Counted from the stretch's first letter, positions 53,041 to 62,296 are shown. The stretch is DNA of 64,000 nucleotides from JAHFTY01 sp964584785 (GCA_964584785.1 CAZPBY010000010.1:67644-131643), one strand, 5' to 3'. Numbers and translations: made by a program. Notes: a model not told the origin generated them from the sequence alone.

Positions 53041-54375
53041 TCACACCGCTCGTGAAGCAACGGGGGCGGGCTGGAACGCATCGAAGACCTGGGCGATCGT
53101 GCGGATGAACACGCGGCCAAGTGCGGTGACCTCCATCGTACCGGAGCTGACGTTAAGGACCAGGCCATCCTTTTCGAATTCGCCCAGCCGGGACAGTTCG
53201 GGTGCGAAGAATTCGTCGAAGCTCAGACCGAACTCCTCCTCGATATCGCGTTTGCAGAGATACGCGTGACACAGCAGCTTCTCAATTACCATGGCGCGTA
53301 TGCGATCCTCCGCGGTCATCGTGTAACCGCGAGTTACCGGAATGCGGCCCGCCCGAATACTGGTTTCATACAGCGGAAGTTCTCGAAAATTCTGTGTAAA
53401 AGTATCTCCGGCGTGACTGATCGAGCTGACGCCAAGACCGAGCAGGTCGGCTTCCGAGTGTGTTGTGTATCCTTGAAAATTCCGATGCAGTGTCCCATTG
53501 CGCCGCGCGACGCTGAGCGGATCGTTCGGCCGGGCGAAGTGATCCATGCCGATGTAGTCATATCCCGCAGCCGTGAGTCTCTCGATTGCCGCGACGAAGA
53601 GATCCACTTTCGTCTTGTCTGAAGGAAGATGGGCTTCGAGCGCCTTTTGCTGCTTTTTCATCGACGGCACGTGCGCGTAGCTGAATACCGCAATGCGGTC
53701 GGGCGCGAGTCGCTCGACAAGCGCCAACGTGTGAGCGAAAGAATACTTGTTTTGAAAAGGGAGCCCGTAAATCAAATCCACATTGATGCTCTCGAACTTG
53801 AGCTGCCGCGCTTCGTCGAGCAGGTCTCGAGTCATTTCGTAGGGTTGAATCCGGTGGATCGCGTCCTGAACCTGCGGGTCGAAATCCTGAACACCCACGC
53901 TGAGCCGGTTAAATCCCAGTTGCCGCAGGATTGCCAGATGCTCCTTTGTAGTGACCCGAGGATCGACCTCGATCGAGATTTCGGCGTCCCGCGGCACTAC
54001 GAAGCGCGACACGACAGCGTTGAACAACATCCGTATTTGATCCGGATTCAAATACGTGGGAGTGCCTCCTCCCCAGTGCATCTGCGTGACATACCGCGGA
54101 TATGTTTTTTCCAAAAGATCCATTTCCGCCACCAGCCGCTCCAGATAAGCCGGGGCCTGAGAATGGTCCTTCTTAATGACAACATTGCAACCGCAGAAAA
54201 GACAAAGCCGCTCGCAAAACGGTACATGGAGGTAGAGCGAGAGCGGCCTGTTCGAGGCGCGAAGCGCACGTTGCAGGATCTCGCCCCCGGCTGGCCGCCA
54301 GTGCGGTGCCGGGGGATAGCTGGTATATCTGGGAGCGGGACGGTTGTAACGCTCCAACAGAGCCGGCGAGATCAT
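53041..54375 (-). CDS. hemN: Oxygen-independent coproporphyrinogen III oxidase (HemN)
   Basis: The 444-residue radical SAM protein has the cluster motif CERLCLFCGC (CxxxCxxCxC), the HemN pattern YTSYPPAPHW near the start and MHWGGGTPTYL. Length and the early RYTSYPPAPHW motif mark true HemN rather than HemW. It decarboxylates coproporphyrinogen III without oxygen for heme synthesis, useful for the many cytochromes here. Start overlaps the TonB stop by 4 bp. Confidence 0.92.
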   Translation of the reverse strand: MISPALLERYNRPAPRYTSYPPAPHWRPAGGEILQRALRASNRPLSLYLHVPFCERLCLFCGCNVVIKKDHSQAPAYLERLVAEMDLLEKTYPRYVTQMHWGGGTPTYLNPDQIRMLFNAVVSRFVVPRDAEISIEVDPRVTTKEHLAILRQLGFNRLSVGVQDFDPQVQDAIHRIQPYEMTRDLLDEARQLKFESINVDLIYGLPFQNKYSFAHTLALVERLAPDRIAVFSYAHVPSMKKQQKALEAHLPSDKTKVDLFVAAIERLTAAGYDYIGMDHFARPNDPLSVARRNGTLHRNFQGYTTHSEADLLGLGVSSISHAGDTFTQNFRELPLYETSIRAGRIPVTRGYTMTAEDRIRAMVIEKLLCHAYLCKRDIEEEFGLSFDEFFAPELSRLGEFEKDGLVLNVSSGTMEVTALGRVFIRTIAQVFDAFQPAPVASRAV

Positions 54376-55175
54376 AACGTCGTTCTCGGCTGGAATTTCA
54401 CAATCGCCGTCAGGATCACTTCGACCGGCGTCCCATTGAGGTACGTTGGTTCATAAACCCACTGCTTTACACAATCGATGGCGGCGTTAACCAATAGAGG
54501 ATGACCGGAAACCACACGGATGTTATCGACTCGGCCATCGGCAGTCAGGGTCGCTTCCAGAATGACGGTACCTGTCACTCGCGCTTTCATGGCGAGTATT
54601 GGATAAACAGGTGGAACGAGCCTCAGGATCTGCGGTTCTTTAACGGCACCACCGACTCGAATCGGCTCCCGTATCTTCAACGGGGGCGCCGGCGGCGCGG
54701 GTGGTGGCGGCGGAGGAGGGATCGACGCTTCGTCTCGTGCGCTTGCAGCGAGTATTCCACCTAGAACGCCGCCGGCTACACCACCAGGCATGCCGCCGGG
54801 TACGCCGCCGACGACCCCGGAAGATGGCGCGATCGGATCATCGACGACGTGGGCGATATCTTTGGGAATCACCAATGGTACGAAGAGAGAATCCGGGTCC
54901 AGCTTCACCTGGACCGGCGCCTTCGGAGTTGCAGCTGGCGGAGCTTCAACTTCGACAGGCGCCGGTGGCGCCGCCGGTGGAGGAGGCGGCGGCGAAACAA
55001 GCATCGTCATCAGCTGCCACTCCTCGATTGTCTTTGGAAACATCAGTGGAATCACGATCAGTGCGATGATCAAAAGCGCATGAAAGATGACCGAACTGAT
55101 CATCGACGGTTTCTTGAATTTGTCCTTCTCCGGAAATGTCGCCGGCAGATCTTTAAAGATGACTGGATTCGCCAT
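54372..55175 (-). CDS. TonB-family energy transducer
   Basis: ATG at 55175 with GGGAGGA upstream gives 267 residues. A cytoplasmic head and membrane helix (ISSVIFHALLIIALIVIPLMF) are followed by proline-rich (PPPPPPAAPPAPVEV) and Gly-rich (GGVPGGMPGGVAGG) periplasmic stretches. The C-terminal TonB domain includes PVYPILAMKARVTGTVIL and CVKQWVYEPTYLNGTPV. It would energise outer-membrane receptors. No ExbB/ExbD or receptor is adjacent. It overlaps hemN and the receiver gene. Confidence 0.88.
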   Translation of the reverse strand: MANPVIFKDLPATFPEKDKFKKPSMISSVIFHALLIIALIVIPLMFPKTIEEWQLMTMLVSPPPPPPAAPPAPVEVEAPPAATPKAPVQVKLDPDSLFVPLVIPKDIAHVVDDPIAPSSGVVGGVPGGMPGGVAGGVLGGILAASARDEASIPPPPPPPAPPAPPLKIREPIRVGGAVKEPQILRLVPPVYPILAMKARVTGTVILEATLTADGRVDNIRVVSGHPLLVNAAIDCVKQWVYEPTYLNGTPVEVILTAIVKFQPRTTL

Positions 55176-55536
55176 GGTATCCTCCCACAACTTGCGCAGT
55201 TCGCTCGACAAGTTCCTGACGGCGTATCGGTTTCCTTAATAAATCCAGTGCCCCCAACTCCCGCGCACGCTCCTCGGTTCCAGCGTCGGCACAGGCGGAG
55301 ATCATCAAGACGGGCACTTTCGAATGCGCCTGTCTTATTTCTATGAGCAGATCGATTCCCGTTTTCCCGGGCATGCGGTAATCGCAGACGACGAGATCGA
55401 AGCGCTGAAGGCGCAGGGCTGACAGCGCGCTGTCGACGTCGGCGGCCGAGTCGACTCGGTGCCCTTCGCGCTCGAGTACCTTGCGCATCGATTCGCGGCA
55501 GAAAGTATCGTCGTCTGCGATCAGGATTCGGGACAC
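55153..55536 (-). CDS. Single-domain response regulator (CheY-like)
   Basis: The 127-residue protein is a lone receiver: RILIADDDTFCRESMRKVL, phospho-Asp in DLVVCDYRMPGKTG, Thr/Ser switch VLMISACAD and Lys in LLRKPIRRQEL. No output domain, so it acts by protein contact or phosphotransfer. It overlaps the TonB gene by 23 bp and follows the USP gene by 12 bp. Confidence 0.9.
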   Translation of the reverse strand: MSRILIADDDTFCRESMRKVLEREGHRVDSAADVDSALSALRLQRFDLVVCDYRMPGKTGIDLLIEIRQAHSKVPVLMISACADAGTEERARELGALDLLRKPIRRQELVERTAQVVGGYHGESSHL

Positions 55537-55548
55537 AACATCACCTCA

Positions 55549-56418
55549 CTACAGCTTCAGAGTCAAAACCGGAACGGACGTTTTCGTGAGTAACCTGTCG
55601 GTCGTCGTGCCGATCAGGTGTTTGTGCACCGTGCCGTACTCGTGCGTTCCTAGAATTGTCAGATCTGCTCCGATCTCCGTTGCGACATCCGCAATGCGAT
55701 CGCTCGGCGAACCGTTCTCGACGATACGGACCACCGTCGGGTCGTTGATGAACTCATCCGGTGTAAGGTTGATGAGCTGATTTGTCGCCCATTCACGCAT
55801 TTTCTCGATCGTGTTGGTGAACTGGCCCTGCCGTATTCCAAACTCGATAACTTTTGGAGTCTCGATGACGTAGAGCATGTAAATGGAAGCTCCCAATGCC
55901 CGTTTCAAATCGAACGCGTATTGCATAACGCGGCTCGAGTGCTCCGAAAAATCCGTCGAGACCAGAATGCGTCGCGTCGTACCGGGACTCGGCTCGTCTC
56001 GCCTTCCGCGAGCCGCAGAAACCGCCAATACCGGACGATTTGTCAGGCGAATGACCTTGTTGGTCGTAACGCCTTTTGCGGAACCCATCACGACACAATC
56101 GACAAGCTCCTTGTCTGCGAGGGCGGCAATCTCCTCGGCAGCCTTTCCTTTCGAAATCACTTTTCGGATCGTGATCTCCGTGCCGGTGGGCAGTACTTTC
56201 GCCATCTCTGCCTCGACCTCGGCATCCATGTATTTCTGCATCTCGTGGATGTCGAACAGCGTTGACCAGTGGCTGTGCTTTTCAAAGTAATCGCTCACTA
56301 CGTGAAGAACGATCAACTCGCCTTTCGTGAAATTCGCCAGGCGAATCGCATGGAGCAACGCGTGGTTTGCGTTCGGCGAAAAATCCGTGGGGAACAGAAT
56401 TTTTTTGAACGTGACCAT
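55549..56418 (-). CDS. Tandem universal stress protein
   Basis: ATG at 56418 with GAGGAGGG upstream gives 289 residues. Domain 1 (KKILFPTDFSPNANHALL) has a degenerate ATP loop VVMGSAKGVTTNKVIR, while domain 2 keeps ILGTHEYGTVHKHLIGTTTDRLL. So one of two ATP sites may be lost. It heads the USP-receiver-TonB-hemN operon. It is the third tandem USP in the window. Confidence 0.9.
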   Translation of the reverse strand: MVTFKKILFPTDFSPNANHALLHAIRLANFTKGELIVLHVVSDYFEKHSHWSTLFDIHEMQKYMDAEVEAEMAKVLPTGTEITIRKVISKGKAAEEIAALADKELVDCVVMGSAKGVTTNKVIRLTNRPVLAVSAARGRRDEPSPGTTRRILVSTDFSEHSSRVMQYAFDLKRALGASIYMLYVIETPKVIEFGIRQGQFTNTIEKMREWATNQLINLTPDEFINDPTVVRIVENGSPSDRIADVATEIGADLTILGTHEYGTVHKHLIGTTTDRLLTKTSVPVLTLKL

Positions 56419-56821
56419 CTTCCCTCCTCGAGTCTCACCCAATCCGGGCAACGCTCGCAGAGGTAATGAGCAAGTGAGATTCCTGCAAACCAAATAGATC
56501 GCCGCTCAACGTTTGCGCGGAGTTGCGTGCATCGCCGGAATGAGTCATTTGACGGTTCGACAAGAAACCGATCGGCTTGAGTTCTCGCGGTTGACGATGT
56601 GTCTGGGAGTTATGCAGTCTGACAACGCTTGACCTGATGAAGCCCGTCACTGCGCTTCGGCTTCTGCACACGCCGGCGAAAGCTGGCAGGCCCCGCAGTG
56701 GAGCGACGGGCTTCGTGATGACGCGTTTCATTACCGGACCGTTCGTCAACGGCCCGGCTTCAAGCCCGTGTCGACGGCGGTCGGCGTGGTTGGTGCAGAG
56801 TGGCGCTAAGGAACGCTGGAG
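56419..56821. other. 403-bp intergenic region with an inverted repeat
   Basis: No convincing gene. An inverted repeat GAAGCCCGTCACTGCG...CGCAGTGGAGCGACGGGCTTC spans 56639-56714 (five extra bases in the right arm). Similar TGATGAAGCCCG wording recurs near 57928. The promoter of the USP operon must lie in the left part. Confidence 0.55.
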
Positions 56822-57196
56822 CTACCGTGCAGACGCGAATCGTTTTTGTACGTCCTCGACCGCGCCGACGATCAGATTGAAGTAAGCATCCAGGACGCAC
56901 CAACTGGGCATCGGCCCCCGGCTGTCGCGCAGATCACAGAAGCCACGACTATCCTGATGCGAACAGTTGGCACAAACCTCGTTGCGTAATGCTGTGACAT
57001 ACGGTTCGATCGAACCGCTGTCGACCGAAGAAACGACGTCCACAACATCAGACAGATGCGCGAAAAGGCTGCAAGCTCCAAAGTCTTCATGCACACATCG
57101 TGTGGGATTGTCGGGGTTCGCAGTGAACGAGAGACACACACCGCAGACGGCCTCCCGCATTGCGTTCTGGTATTCCGAAAGTGGAATGGTGGACAT
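56822..57196 (-). CDS. Cysteine-rich protein of unknown function
   Basis: The 124-residue protein has nine cysteines arranged in two similar groups: CGVC, RCVHEDFGAC (first half) and CANC, GFCDLRDSR, SWC (second half), each resembling a four-Cys metal or Fe-S site. I do not recognise the family. No signal peptide. It lies between USP and hemerythrin-like genes, hinting at redox or low-oxygen physiology (inference only). Confidence 0.65.
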   Translation of the reverse strand: MSTIPLSEYQNAMREAVCGVCLSFTANPDNPTRCVHEDFGACSLFAHLSDVVDVVSSVDSGSIEPYVTALRNEVCANCSHQDSRGFCDLRDSRGPMPSWCVLDAYFNLIVGAVEDVQKRFASAR

Positions 57197-57367
57197 GATC
57201 TTGACCCTCCCCGACGAACTTCAGGCATGCCGGGTTCCATAATCGAAGACGGTGTTTCTGCGGGCTTTCCACAATAGCCTGCGTAAAGCTTCGACAGTTC
57301 GTCGCGTCTGACGCTGTTTGCGGAATGGCACTATGACAAAAGTGCAGGGGTATTCAGAATTCCTTTT

Positions 57368-57907
57368 CTACGCCGACTTGTTGAGGTACTTCCATTCGAG
57401 CTGGCGTAAGTTTGCGATCTCGTTCTGTAGCGCCTGCTCGTCGGAAGGCGTATCGAAGGCCTTCAGTTGCTCGAAAACGGCGTGATCCTCGTGTGCATTC
57501 AGGACCGCGTCGACTCTCTCAAACAGGATGTGATCTTCCTTGTAGATGTGGTTTCTCAGCGTTGAACAGAGCCTGTTGGCGCATCCGGCAAATTCCGGCA
57601 ACTTCGCCAGGCGAAGGTTCTTCTCCAGTTTTTCGATGAGCGCGCGCTCTTGCTCATGCTCAAGAGCCAAATGCTCCAGATGCCGCTGCTGGGATGCCGC
57701 AGCCGTTTTAAGGGCTGGGAAAAGGATTCGTTCCTCTTTTGCCTGATGGTGCTCATCCGCAAACCAGCGGAGGAAGTGCAAAATCGTTATGGTATCCGTT
57801 TTATCGATGCCACCGCTCTCCGTAACTGCAGCGGCCATTGCATCCAAAACATCAAGCGCCCGGAGAATCAACTTATGTTCATGAATCAGGAACTCTGTCG
57901 TCTTCAT
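57368..57907 (-). CDS. Hemerythrin-domain protein
   Basis: The 179-residue protein has the His/Glu set of a hemerythrin-like di-iron site: FLIHEHKLI, DEHHQAKEERILFP, LEHLALEHEQER and RNHIYKEDHILFERV. All expected ligands are present. These proteins bind oxygen, NO or iron, or protect Fe-S proteins. The C-terminus extends about 40 residues beyond the fold. The gene stands alone on the minus strand. Confidence 0.9.
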   Translation of the reverse strand: MKTTEFLIHEHKLILRALDVLDAMAAAVTESGGIDKTDTITILHFLRWFADEHHQAKEERILFPALKTAAASQQRHLEHLALEHEQERALIEKLEKNLRLAKLPEFAGCANRLCSTLRNHIYKEDHILFERVDAVLNAHEDHAVFEQLKAFDTPSDEQALQNEIANLRQLEWKYLNKSA

Positions 57908-57960
57908 GCGCGAAGTGTCCCTTTACTTGATGAAGCCCGCTACGTGACGCAACCAAGCCC

Positions 57961-58239
57961 CTAAGCGGACTTGCGGGCCGCCATTCCGCTCAATCGCAAA
58001 ACTCTGCCGACCTGAATCTGCCGGCCCTCCAACATTTGGCCGTCGAGGATTCGCTCGGCTTCGTCAGCGGTGGCCGGATTGACCAAACGCACATGTGCAA
58101 AGCTCGGCGATGTCCCGGTGACGTTGTCGCGGATGAGTTTCACAGCCAGGACCGGATATCCACGATTCTCGACCCACTGCTTGAGAACGTCGTCTGAACA
58201 ATCGTGTGGGACGTTGGACAACAATAGTGTGGACGGCAT
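57961..58239 (-). CDS. RRM-type RNA-binding protein
   Basis: ATG at 58239 (MPSTLLLSNVP) with GGGAG upstream gives 92 residues: a single RNA-recognition motif with RNP2 TLLLSNVP and RNP1 SFAHVRLVN, where the aromatic positions are only partly kept. Glycine tail is absent. Bacterial RRM proteins of this kind are common and often cold- or stress-related. The insertion sequence at 58278 starts 39 bp upstream and may have removed its promoter. Confidence 0.82.
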   Translation of the reverse strand: MPSTLLLSNVPHDCSDDVLKQWVENRGYPVLAVKLIRDNVTGTSPSFAHVRLVNPATADEAERILDGQMLEGRQIQVGRVLRLSGMAARKSA

Positions 58240-58277
58240 AATGCACACTCCCGTTAAGAATGCGGCATCCTTGCCTC

Positions 58278-59953
58278 TAGCTACTTTTCGTCGCAAAAAT
58301 AGTGGTTCAACGCCTGCACTGGCGTGAATCGCGGCCGGAAATTGGTGCCAGAGCGCGAAATATTTGCGGAAGTGGTCCTAACCTGACGCGTTGAGATTGT
58401 AAAGAACTCCCTAACGATTCGAGCATGGGAGTTTTTCGTGATCGAAAGAAAGTATTACCAACGCCAGCTCGGTGAAGGATTCATCCACGACAGCATTGAT
58501 GATTGTTGGGAGCCGTGGATGAGGATCGCGGATGAAATCCTTGATGACGAGGAGCTGATCGAGCCAGTTTACGAGGCCTTGCGGAACCGCCGTCCCAAGA
58601 GCGCGACGCGAGGACGGAAGGGGACGCCGGCGGAAGTTGCGTTGCGAATGCTCGCCCTGAAGCACATGAGAAACTGGAGTTTTGACGTGCTGGAACGGGA
58701 AGTTCGAGCCAATCTGGTTTATCGGGTCTTCACCCACGTTGGGGCAGAGAAAGTTCCGGATGCAAAGACTCTCGCACGGATTGAGGCAGCTCTCGGGCCG
58801 GACGTGTTTGAGAAGGTCCAAGGTCGTATCGTCGGAATCGCAAAGGAAAGGAAAGCCGTGGAAGGTCGCAAGATGCGATTGGACACAACGGTTACCGAGA
58901 CCAACATTCATTACCCCACCGACAGCAGTCTACTGTCGGATGGCGTGCGAGTACTCACACGAACGGTGAGACGTATTGTCGAGATTGGCGGCAAGGCCGG
59001 TGAACGATTACGCGATCGAATGAGAAGCGTTGGCCATCGTGTAATGGAGATCGCCCGTATCACACGGACGAAGGGCCAAAAGCAAACCAAGGAGAAGCTG
59101 CAGGCCAGCTACAAGCGATTGCTGAACACGACGGGGCAAGTCGTGGCCCAGGCGAAACGCATTTCAACGGAAGTAAGCAAAGGCATCAAGAAATCCAGGA
59201 AGTTCGTCAAACAGTTGCGGTTGCAGGCCTTGCAAGCGGAACTGGAAAGAATGATTCCGCTGGTACAGCAAGTGATGCGTCAGACCAAGGCGCGGTTGTT
59301 TCGCAATGATCTACACGCGGCGGATAAGCTTGTCAGCCTTTTCGAGACAGCCACACAAATTATACGGAAAGGAAAGTCCTCGAAACCGACCGAGTTCGGC
59401 AGGTTGATCAAGATTCAGGAGGCGGAAAATCAGATCATCACCCACTATGAAATCTGCGATGGACGTCCTGCGGATTCCACGCTGCTACTGAAATCTGTCG
59501 AGGTGCACCAAAAACAATTCGGACAAGCGCCTGAGATGCTGGCGACCGATGCGGCTTTCTATTCAGACGCGAATGAAAAGGCGGTATGCAGGATGGGCGT
59601 CAAACGTGTGGCCATTCCCAATCGATCGACGAAGAGTGCGGAACGACGGCTCCTCCAAAAGAAGAGATGGTTTCGCAAGGCACAAGCTTGGCGAACGGGA
59701 TGCGAAGGTCGGATCAGTGTGCTCAAAAGACGACATGGGCTGAATCGCTGCCGCTACCGGGGTGACGATGGTATGAAACGATGGGTTGGATTGGGCGTGA
59801 TCGCGGACAATCTGATCAACATCGGAAGAATTTTGGCCTTCCAGGCAACGGAAGTTTGAAAAAGTTCGGCAAGAAGTGAATCGGCCCGACCAGCGAAACC
59901 CGAGTCGCTGGTGGGACGATTCAAAAGCCTATTTTTGCGACGAAAAGTAGCTA
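58278..59953 (+). mobile_element. ISNCY-like insertion sequence, about 1676 bp
   Basis: Perfect 25-bp terminal inverted repeats, TAGCTACTTTTCGTCGCAAA... at 58278-58302 and its complement at 59929-59953, flank one transposase gene. I see no clear target-site duplication; TAG/CTA at the ends is ambiguous. A single copy in this window, inserted between an RRM gene and a small reading frame. Confidence 0.88.
58438..59859 (+). CDS. ISNCY-family transposase
   Basis: The 473-residue transposase has an IS5-like N-terminal domain (KGTPAEVALRMLALKHMRNW), a DDE core with first Asp in RKMRLDTTVTETNIHYPTD, a long helical insertion rich in Lys/Arg (residues 180-330), second Asp in EMLATDAAFYS and Glu in GCEGRISVLKRRHGLNR. 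Architecture and length match ISNCY-type elements. It is intact, so the element may be active. GTG start at 58438. Confidence 0.9.
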   Translation: MIERKYYQRQLGEGFIHDSIDDCWEPWMRIADEILDDEELIEPVYEALRNRRPKSATRGRKGTPAEVALRMLALKHMRNWSFDVLEREVRANLVYRVFTHVGAEKVPDAKTLARIEAALGPDVFEKVQGRIVGIAKERKAVEGRKMRLDTTVTETNIHYPTDSSLLSDGVRVLTRTVRRIVEIGGKAGERLRDRMRSVGHRVMEIARITRTKGQKQTKEKLQASYKRLLNTTGQVVAQAKRISTEVSKGIKKSRKFVKQLRLQALQAELERMIPLVQQVMRQTKARLFRNDLHAADKLVSLFETATQIIRKGKSSKPTEFGRLIKIQEAENQIITHYEICDGRPADSTLLLKSVEVHQKQFGQAPEMLATDAAFYSDANEKAVCRMGVKRVAIPNRSTKSAERRLLQKKRWFRKAQAWRTGCEGRISVLKRRHGLNRCRYRGDDGMKRWVGLGVIADNLINIGRILAFQATEV

Positions 59954-59960
59954 TATTGTT

Positions 59961-60194
59961 TCACTCTTTAAGCAATTCTGCGCGATCGCCGTTTGAGGCG
60001 ATCCGCATATCGTCCAGGCTTGCCTGCGTGACAAGATCCAAGGTTCCGATAACGCGGATGCCGGACGTTCTGGCAGAAATGCCCTCGAGTTTGGTGGCAT
60101 TCTCCGGCGAACCGGCACGCATGATGCGCAAGTAAACATTGCACGTGCTACCGCATCGTTCTAGCACGTCATATGCCTCACTTTGGCGCGTCAC
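59961..60194 (-). CDS. Possible small gene cut off by the insertion sequence
   Basis: An open frame with protein-like composition (VLERCGSTCNVYLRI, RAGSPENATKLEGISARTSG, RVIGTLDLVTQASLDD) ends at a TGA 8 bp before the insertion sequence. GTG at 60194 or ATG at 60122 could start it. It is on the same strand as the RRM gene on the other side of the element, so the two may once have been neighbours. I do not recognise a family and it may not be real. Confidence 0.3.
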   Translation of the reverse strand: MTRQSEAYDVLERCGSTCNVYLRIMRAGSPENATKLEGISARTSGIRVIGTLDLVTQASLDDMRIASNGDRAELLKE

Positions 60195-60237
60195 GAGCGG
60201 AAGTCCGAATGCAGTGTCATCCAGTATCGGGGGAAGT

Positions 60238-61293
60238 ATGAACTCAACGATGAAAGCAACGGTGTTTGAAGCAAAGAATCGCATTGCGCTCAAAGCTAAA
60301 CCGATCCCAAAACCGGAATTCAATCAGGCGCTGGTTCGAATTACGTTGACGACAATTTGCGGGACGGACTTGCACATCCTCCGTGGCGAATATCCGGTTA
60401 AGCCGGGACTGACCATCGGGCATGAACCCGTTGGCGTCATTGAAGAGTTGGGGCCCGGAGTCACAGGATATAACCGCGGCGATCGCGTGCTGATTGGCGC
60501 CATTACTCCGTGCGGTCAGTGCGAATTCTGTCTGTCGGGAAAATGGGCGCAATGTGGCGGGCGGCTGGGCGGGTGGAAGTTCGGCAATACGATGGATGGC
60601 TGTCAGGCCGAGTATGTGATTGTCCCGAATGCTCAGGCAAACCTGGCGAAAATCCCCAGCAGTCTGGCAGACGAGGATGTGGTACTTCTGGCGGACATCG
60701 CTTCTACAGGGCTGTCCGCCAGCGAGACGGCCAATGTGCAACTCGGAGATACCGTCGCTGTCTTTGCGCAAGGCCCGATAGGTTTGTGCGCAACGGCCGG
60801 CGCACGCCTGAAGGGAGCCTCATTGATCATCAGTGTGGAGTCGGATCCGGTGCGCTTGAAGATGGCTAAGCAAATGGGAGCGGATGCAGTCGTCGACCAT
60901 TCAACCAAAGACGCTGTGCACGAGATCATGCGCATCACGAACGGCCGTGGCGTCGATGTCGCGATTGAAGCGCTTGGCTTGCCGCAAACTTTCGAGTCAT
61001 GTATCCGCGTTGTGCGGCCGGGTGGGAAAGTCTCCAGTCTCGGAGTGTACTCGGGAAAACTCGAGGTGCCGGTAGACGCCTTTGGAGCGGGTATCGCGGA
61101 CATTCAGATTCTGACAACGCTCTGTCCCGGCGGTAAGGAACGCATGCGCCGCCTCATGGAGTTGGTCGCCAATCGCAAGCTCAACCTTCGACCATTGCTC
61201 ACGCACGACTTTCGGCTTGAAAACATAGGCCGTGCGTATGAAGTCTTCGGCAATCGGGCCGACGGAGTATTGAAGGTGGCGATCCGACCGTAA
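60238..61293 (+). CDS. Zinc-dependent alcohol dehydrogenase
   Basis: ATG at 60238 (MNSTMKATVFEAK) gives 351 residues. Catalytic zinc ligands are TICGTDLHI (Cys), IGHEPVGVIEELG (His-Glu); the structural-zinc region is reduced to TPCGQCEFCLSGKWAQC. The cofactor fold is VAVFAQGPIGLCATAGARL, then SVESDPVR. It resembles isopropanol/secondary alcohol dehydrogenases. NAD(P) is used, and substrate is unknown. GGGGGAAG precedes the start. Confidence 0.88.
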   Translation: MNSTMKATVFEAKNRIALKAKPIPKPEFNQALVRITLTTICGTDLHILRGEYPVKPGLTIGHEPVGVIEELGPGVTGYNRGDRVLIGAITPCGQCEFCLSGKWAQCGGRLGGWKFGNTMDGCQAEYVIVPNAQANLAKIPSSLADEDVVLLADIASTGLSASETANVQLGDTVAVFAQGPIGLCATAGARLKGASLIISVESDPVRLKMAKQMGADAVVDHSTKDAVHEIMRITNGRGVDVAIEALGLPQTFESCIRVVRPGGKVSSLGVYSGKLEVPVDAFGAGIADIQILTTLCPGGKERMRRLMELVANRKLNLRPLLTHDFRLENIGRAYEVFGNRADGVLKVAIRP

Positions 61294-61374
61294 CCTTCCG
61301 GCCTTAGAGTGTCGTCGACTCCTATCGCTTCTTGACGCGTTTTCCCCTCCTCCGAGGCGGGCTAATTTCCGAGC

Positions 61375-61418
61375 AGCCCTCCGGGCTGGCGGTTCTAAAA
61401 GGAACGAGAGGTCGTTCC
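61375..61418. terminator. Double hairpin between convergent genes
   Basis: AGCCC-TCC-GGGCT (61375-61387) and GGAACGA-GAGG-TCGTTCC (61401-61418) are two perfect stems between the alcohol dehydrogenase and the convergent CoA-binding gene. They probably serve both directions. There is no strong U-tract. Confidence 0.5.
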
Positions 61419-61421
61419 GGC

Positions 61422-61904
61422 TTACGAGGGTAGTCCGCCAGTCAGTCGGAGTATCCAGCGCATGCACGTGTGTCCGAAATCGACACCGTCGCCGTACATC
61501 ATCGGGCAAGCGCCGTCGATCACGCGGATATCGTGTTGTCGGCAGTACTCGACTGCCGCAGGCGAGACACTCGTCCCTTTCTTCGTGGATTGGTGCATCC
61601 AAACGCGGCGAACTCCGGCATCGCCGCAATCGCGCACGATCTGCTCCGTGGTTGCAGGTCGGGTGACGATGACCACTCCGTCAACCCCGCCCGGGATTGA
61701 TTTCACGTCGGGATAACAACGATTCCCTTCGAAGGTCTGCATGTGCGGATTCACTGGAAAGACATCGTGTCCGGTCTTCTTCAACCGGTGATAGATCAGA
61801 TTGCCGGCCGAGTGGTTTCGGTTGTCGTGCGACACGCCTGCAACCGCGATACGCTTCTGAGCCAGAAAGTCGTTCACCTTGGTTTCGAGGGTTGTTGCCT
61901 TCAT
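61422..61904 (-). CDS. CoA-binding-domain protein (YccU/ succinyl-CoA-synthetase-like)
   Basis: ATG at 61904 with GAGGAGG upstream gives 160 residues. It is a single CoA-binding Rossmann domain: KRIAVAGVSHDNRNHSAG, NPHMQTFEGNRCYPDVKSI, GVDGVVIVTRPATTEQIV and RRVWMHQSTKKG. This family (YccU-like) binds CoA but has no proven reaction. It is longer than the usual 140 residues by a C-terminal tail with CPMMYGDGVDFGHTCMRW. Confidence 0.85.
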   Translation of the reverse strand: MKATTLETKVNDFLAQKRIAVAGVSHDNRNHSAGNLIYHRLKKTGHDVFPVNPHMQTFEGNRCYPDVKSIPGGVDGVVIVTRPATTEQIVRDCGDAGVRRVWMHQSTKKGTSVSPAAVEYCRQHDIRVIDGACPMMYGDGVDFGHTCMRWILRLTGGLPS

Positions 61905-62296
61905 AGTCCTCCTCACGTGCAGCAGGCAGCTGCAGCGTAAGTGAAGCATTCGTGAGGCCGAAGGCAAATTCCCTCCTCGCAAGAGTCTGTGAGGCCTCGA
62001 AAACGTGGGTGTCAGGACAATTCGGCGCGAACGGCCATCGGGATCTGCTCAAGCTGCGACATTCGTCTGGAACGGACCGTTACCCGGAATCAATCTGGAA
62101 AAACTGTCAAAACAAGTGGCGTCACCACGTGTCAATCCCTGCTTCCCGGCACGTAAATCCGCGCAAGTCCCAAAAGTAGAGTCAAGCCTTTGGAAACGTT
62201 TGTGCCACGAATTCCTTGCCCCGCCACGAGTGATGATCGTGGCGTTGTTGTGGCGCGCCGGAAGGCGGTGGTCCGGAAAGAATCGGGGAGGCCGAT
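61905..62296. other. 392-bp intergenic region without a gene
   Basis: I see no gene, RNA or strong repeat. It is a divergent promoter region between the CoA-binding gene (minus) and the CBS gene (plus). Stretches such as CCACCACGT and GTGTCAATCCCTG are not informative. Confidence 0.4.

Noticed and set aside
61960..62296. A gene in the gap before the CBS protein
   Set aside because: Frames overlapping this gap are antisense to the CBS gene or random; no ribosome site or family match.
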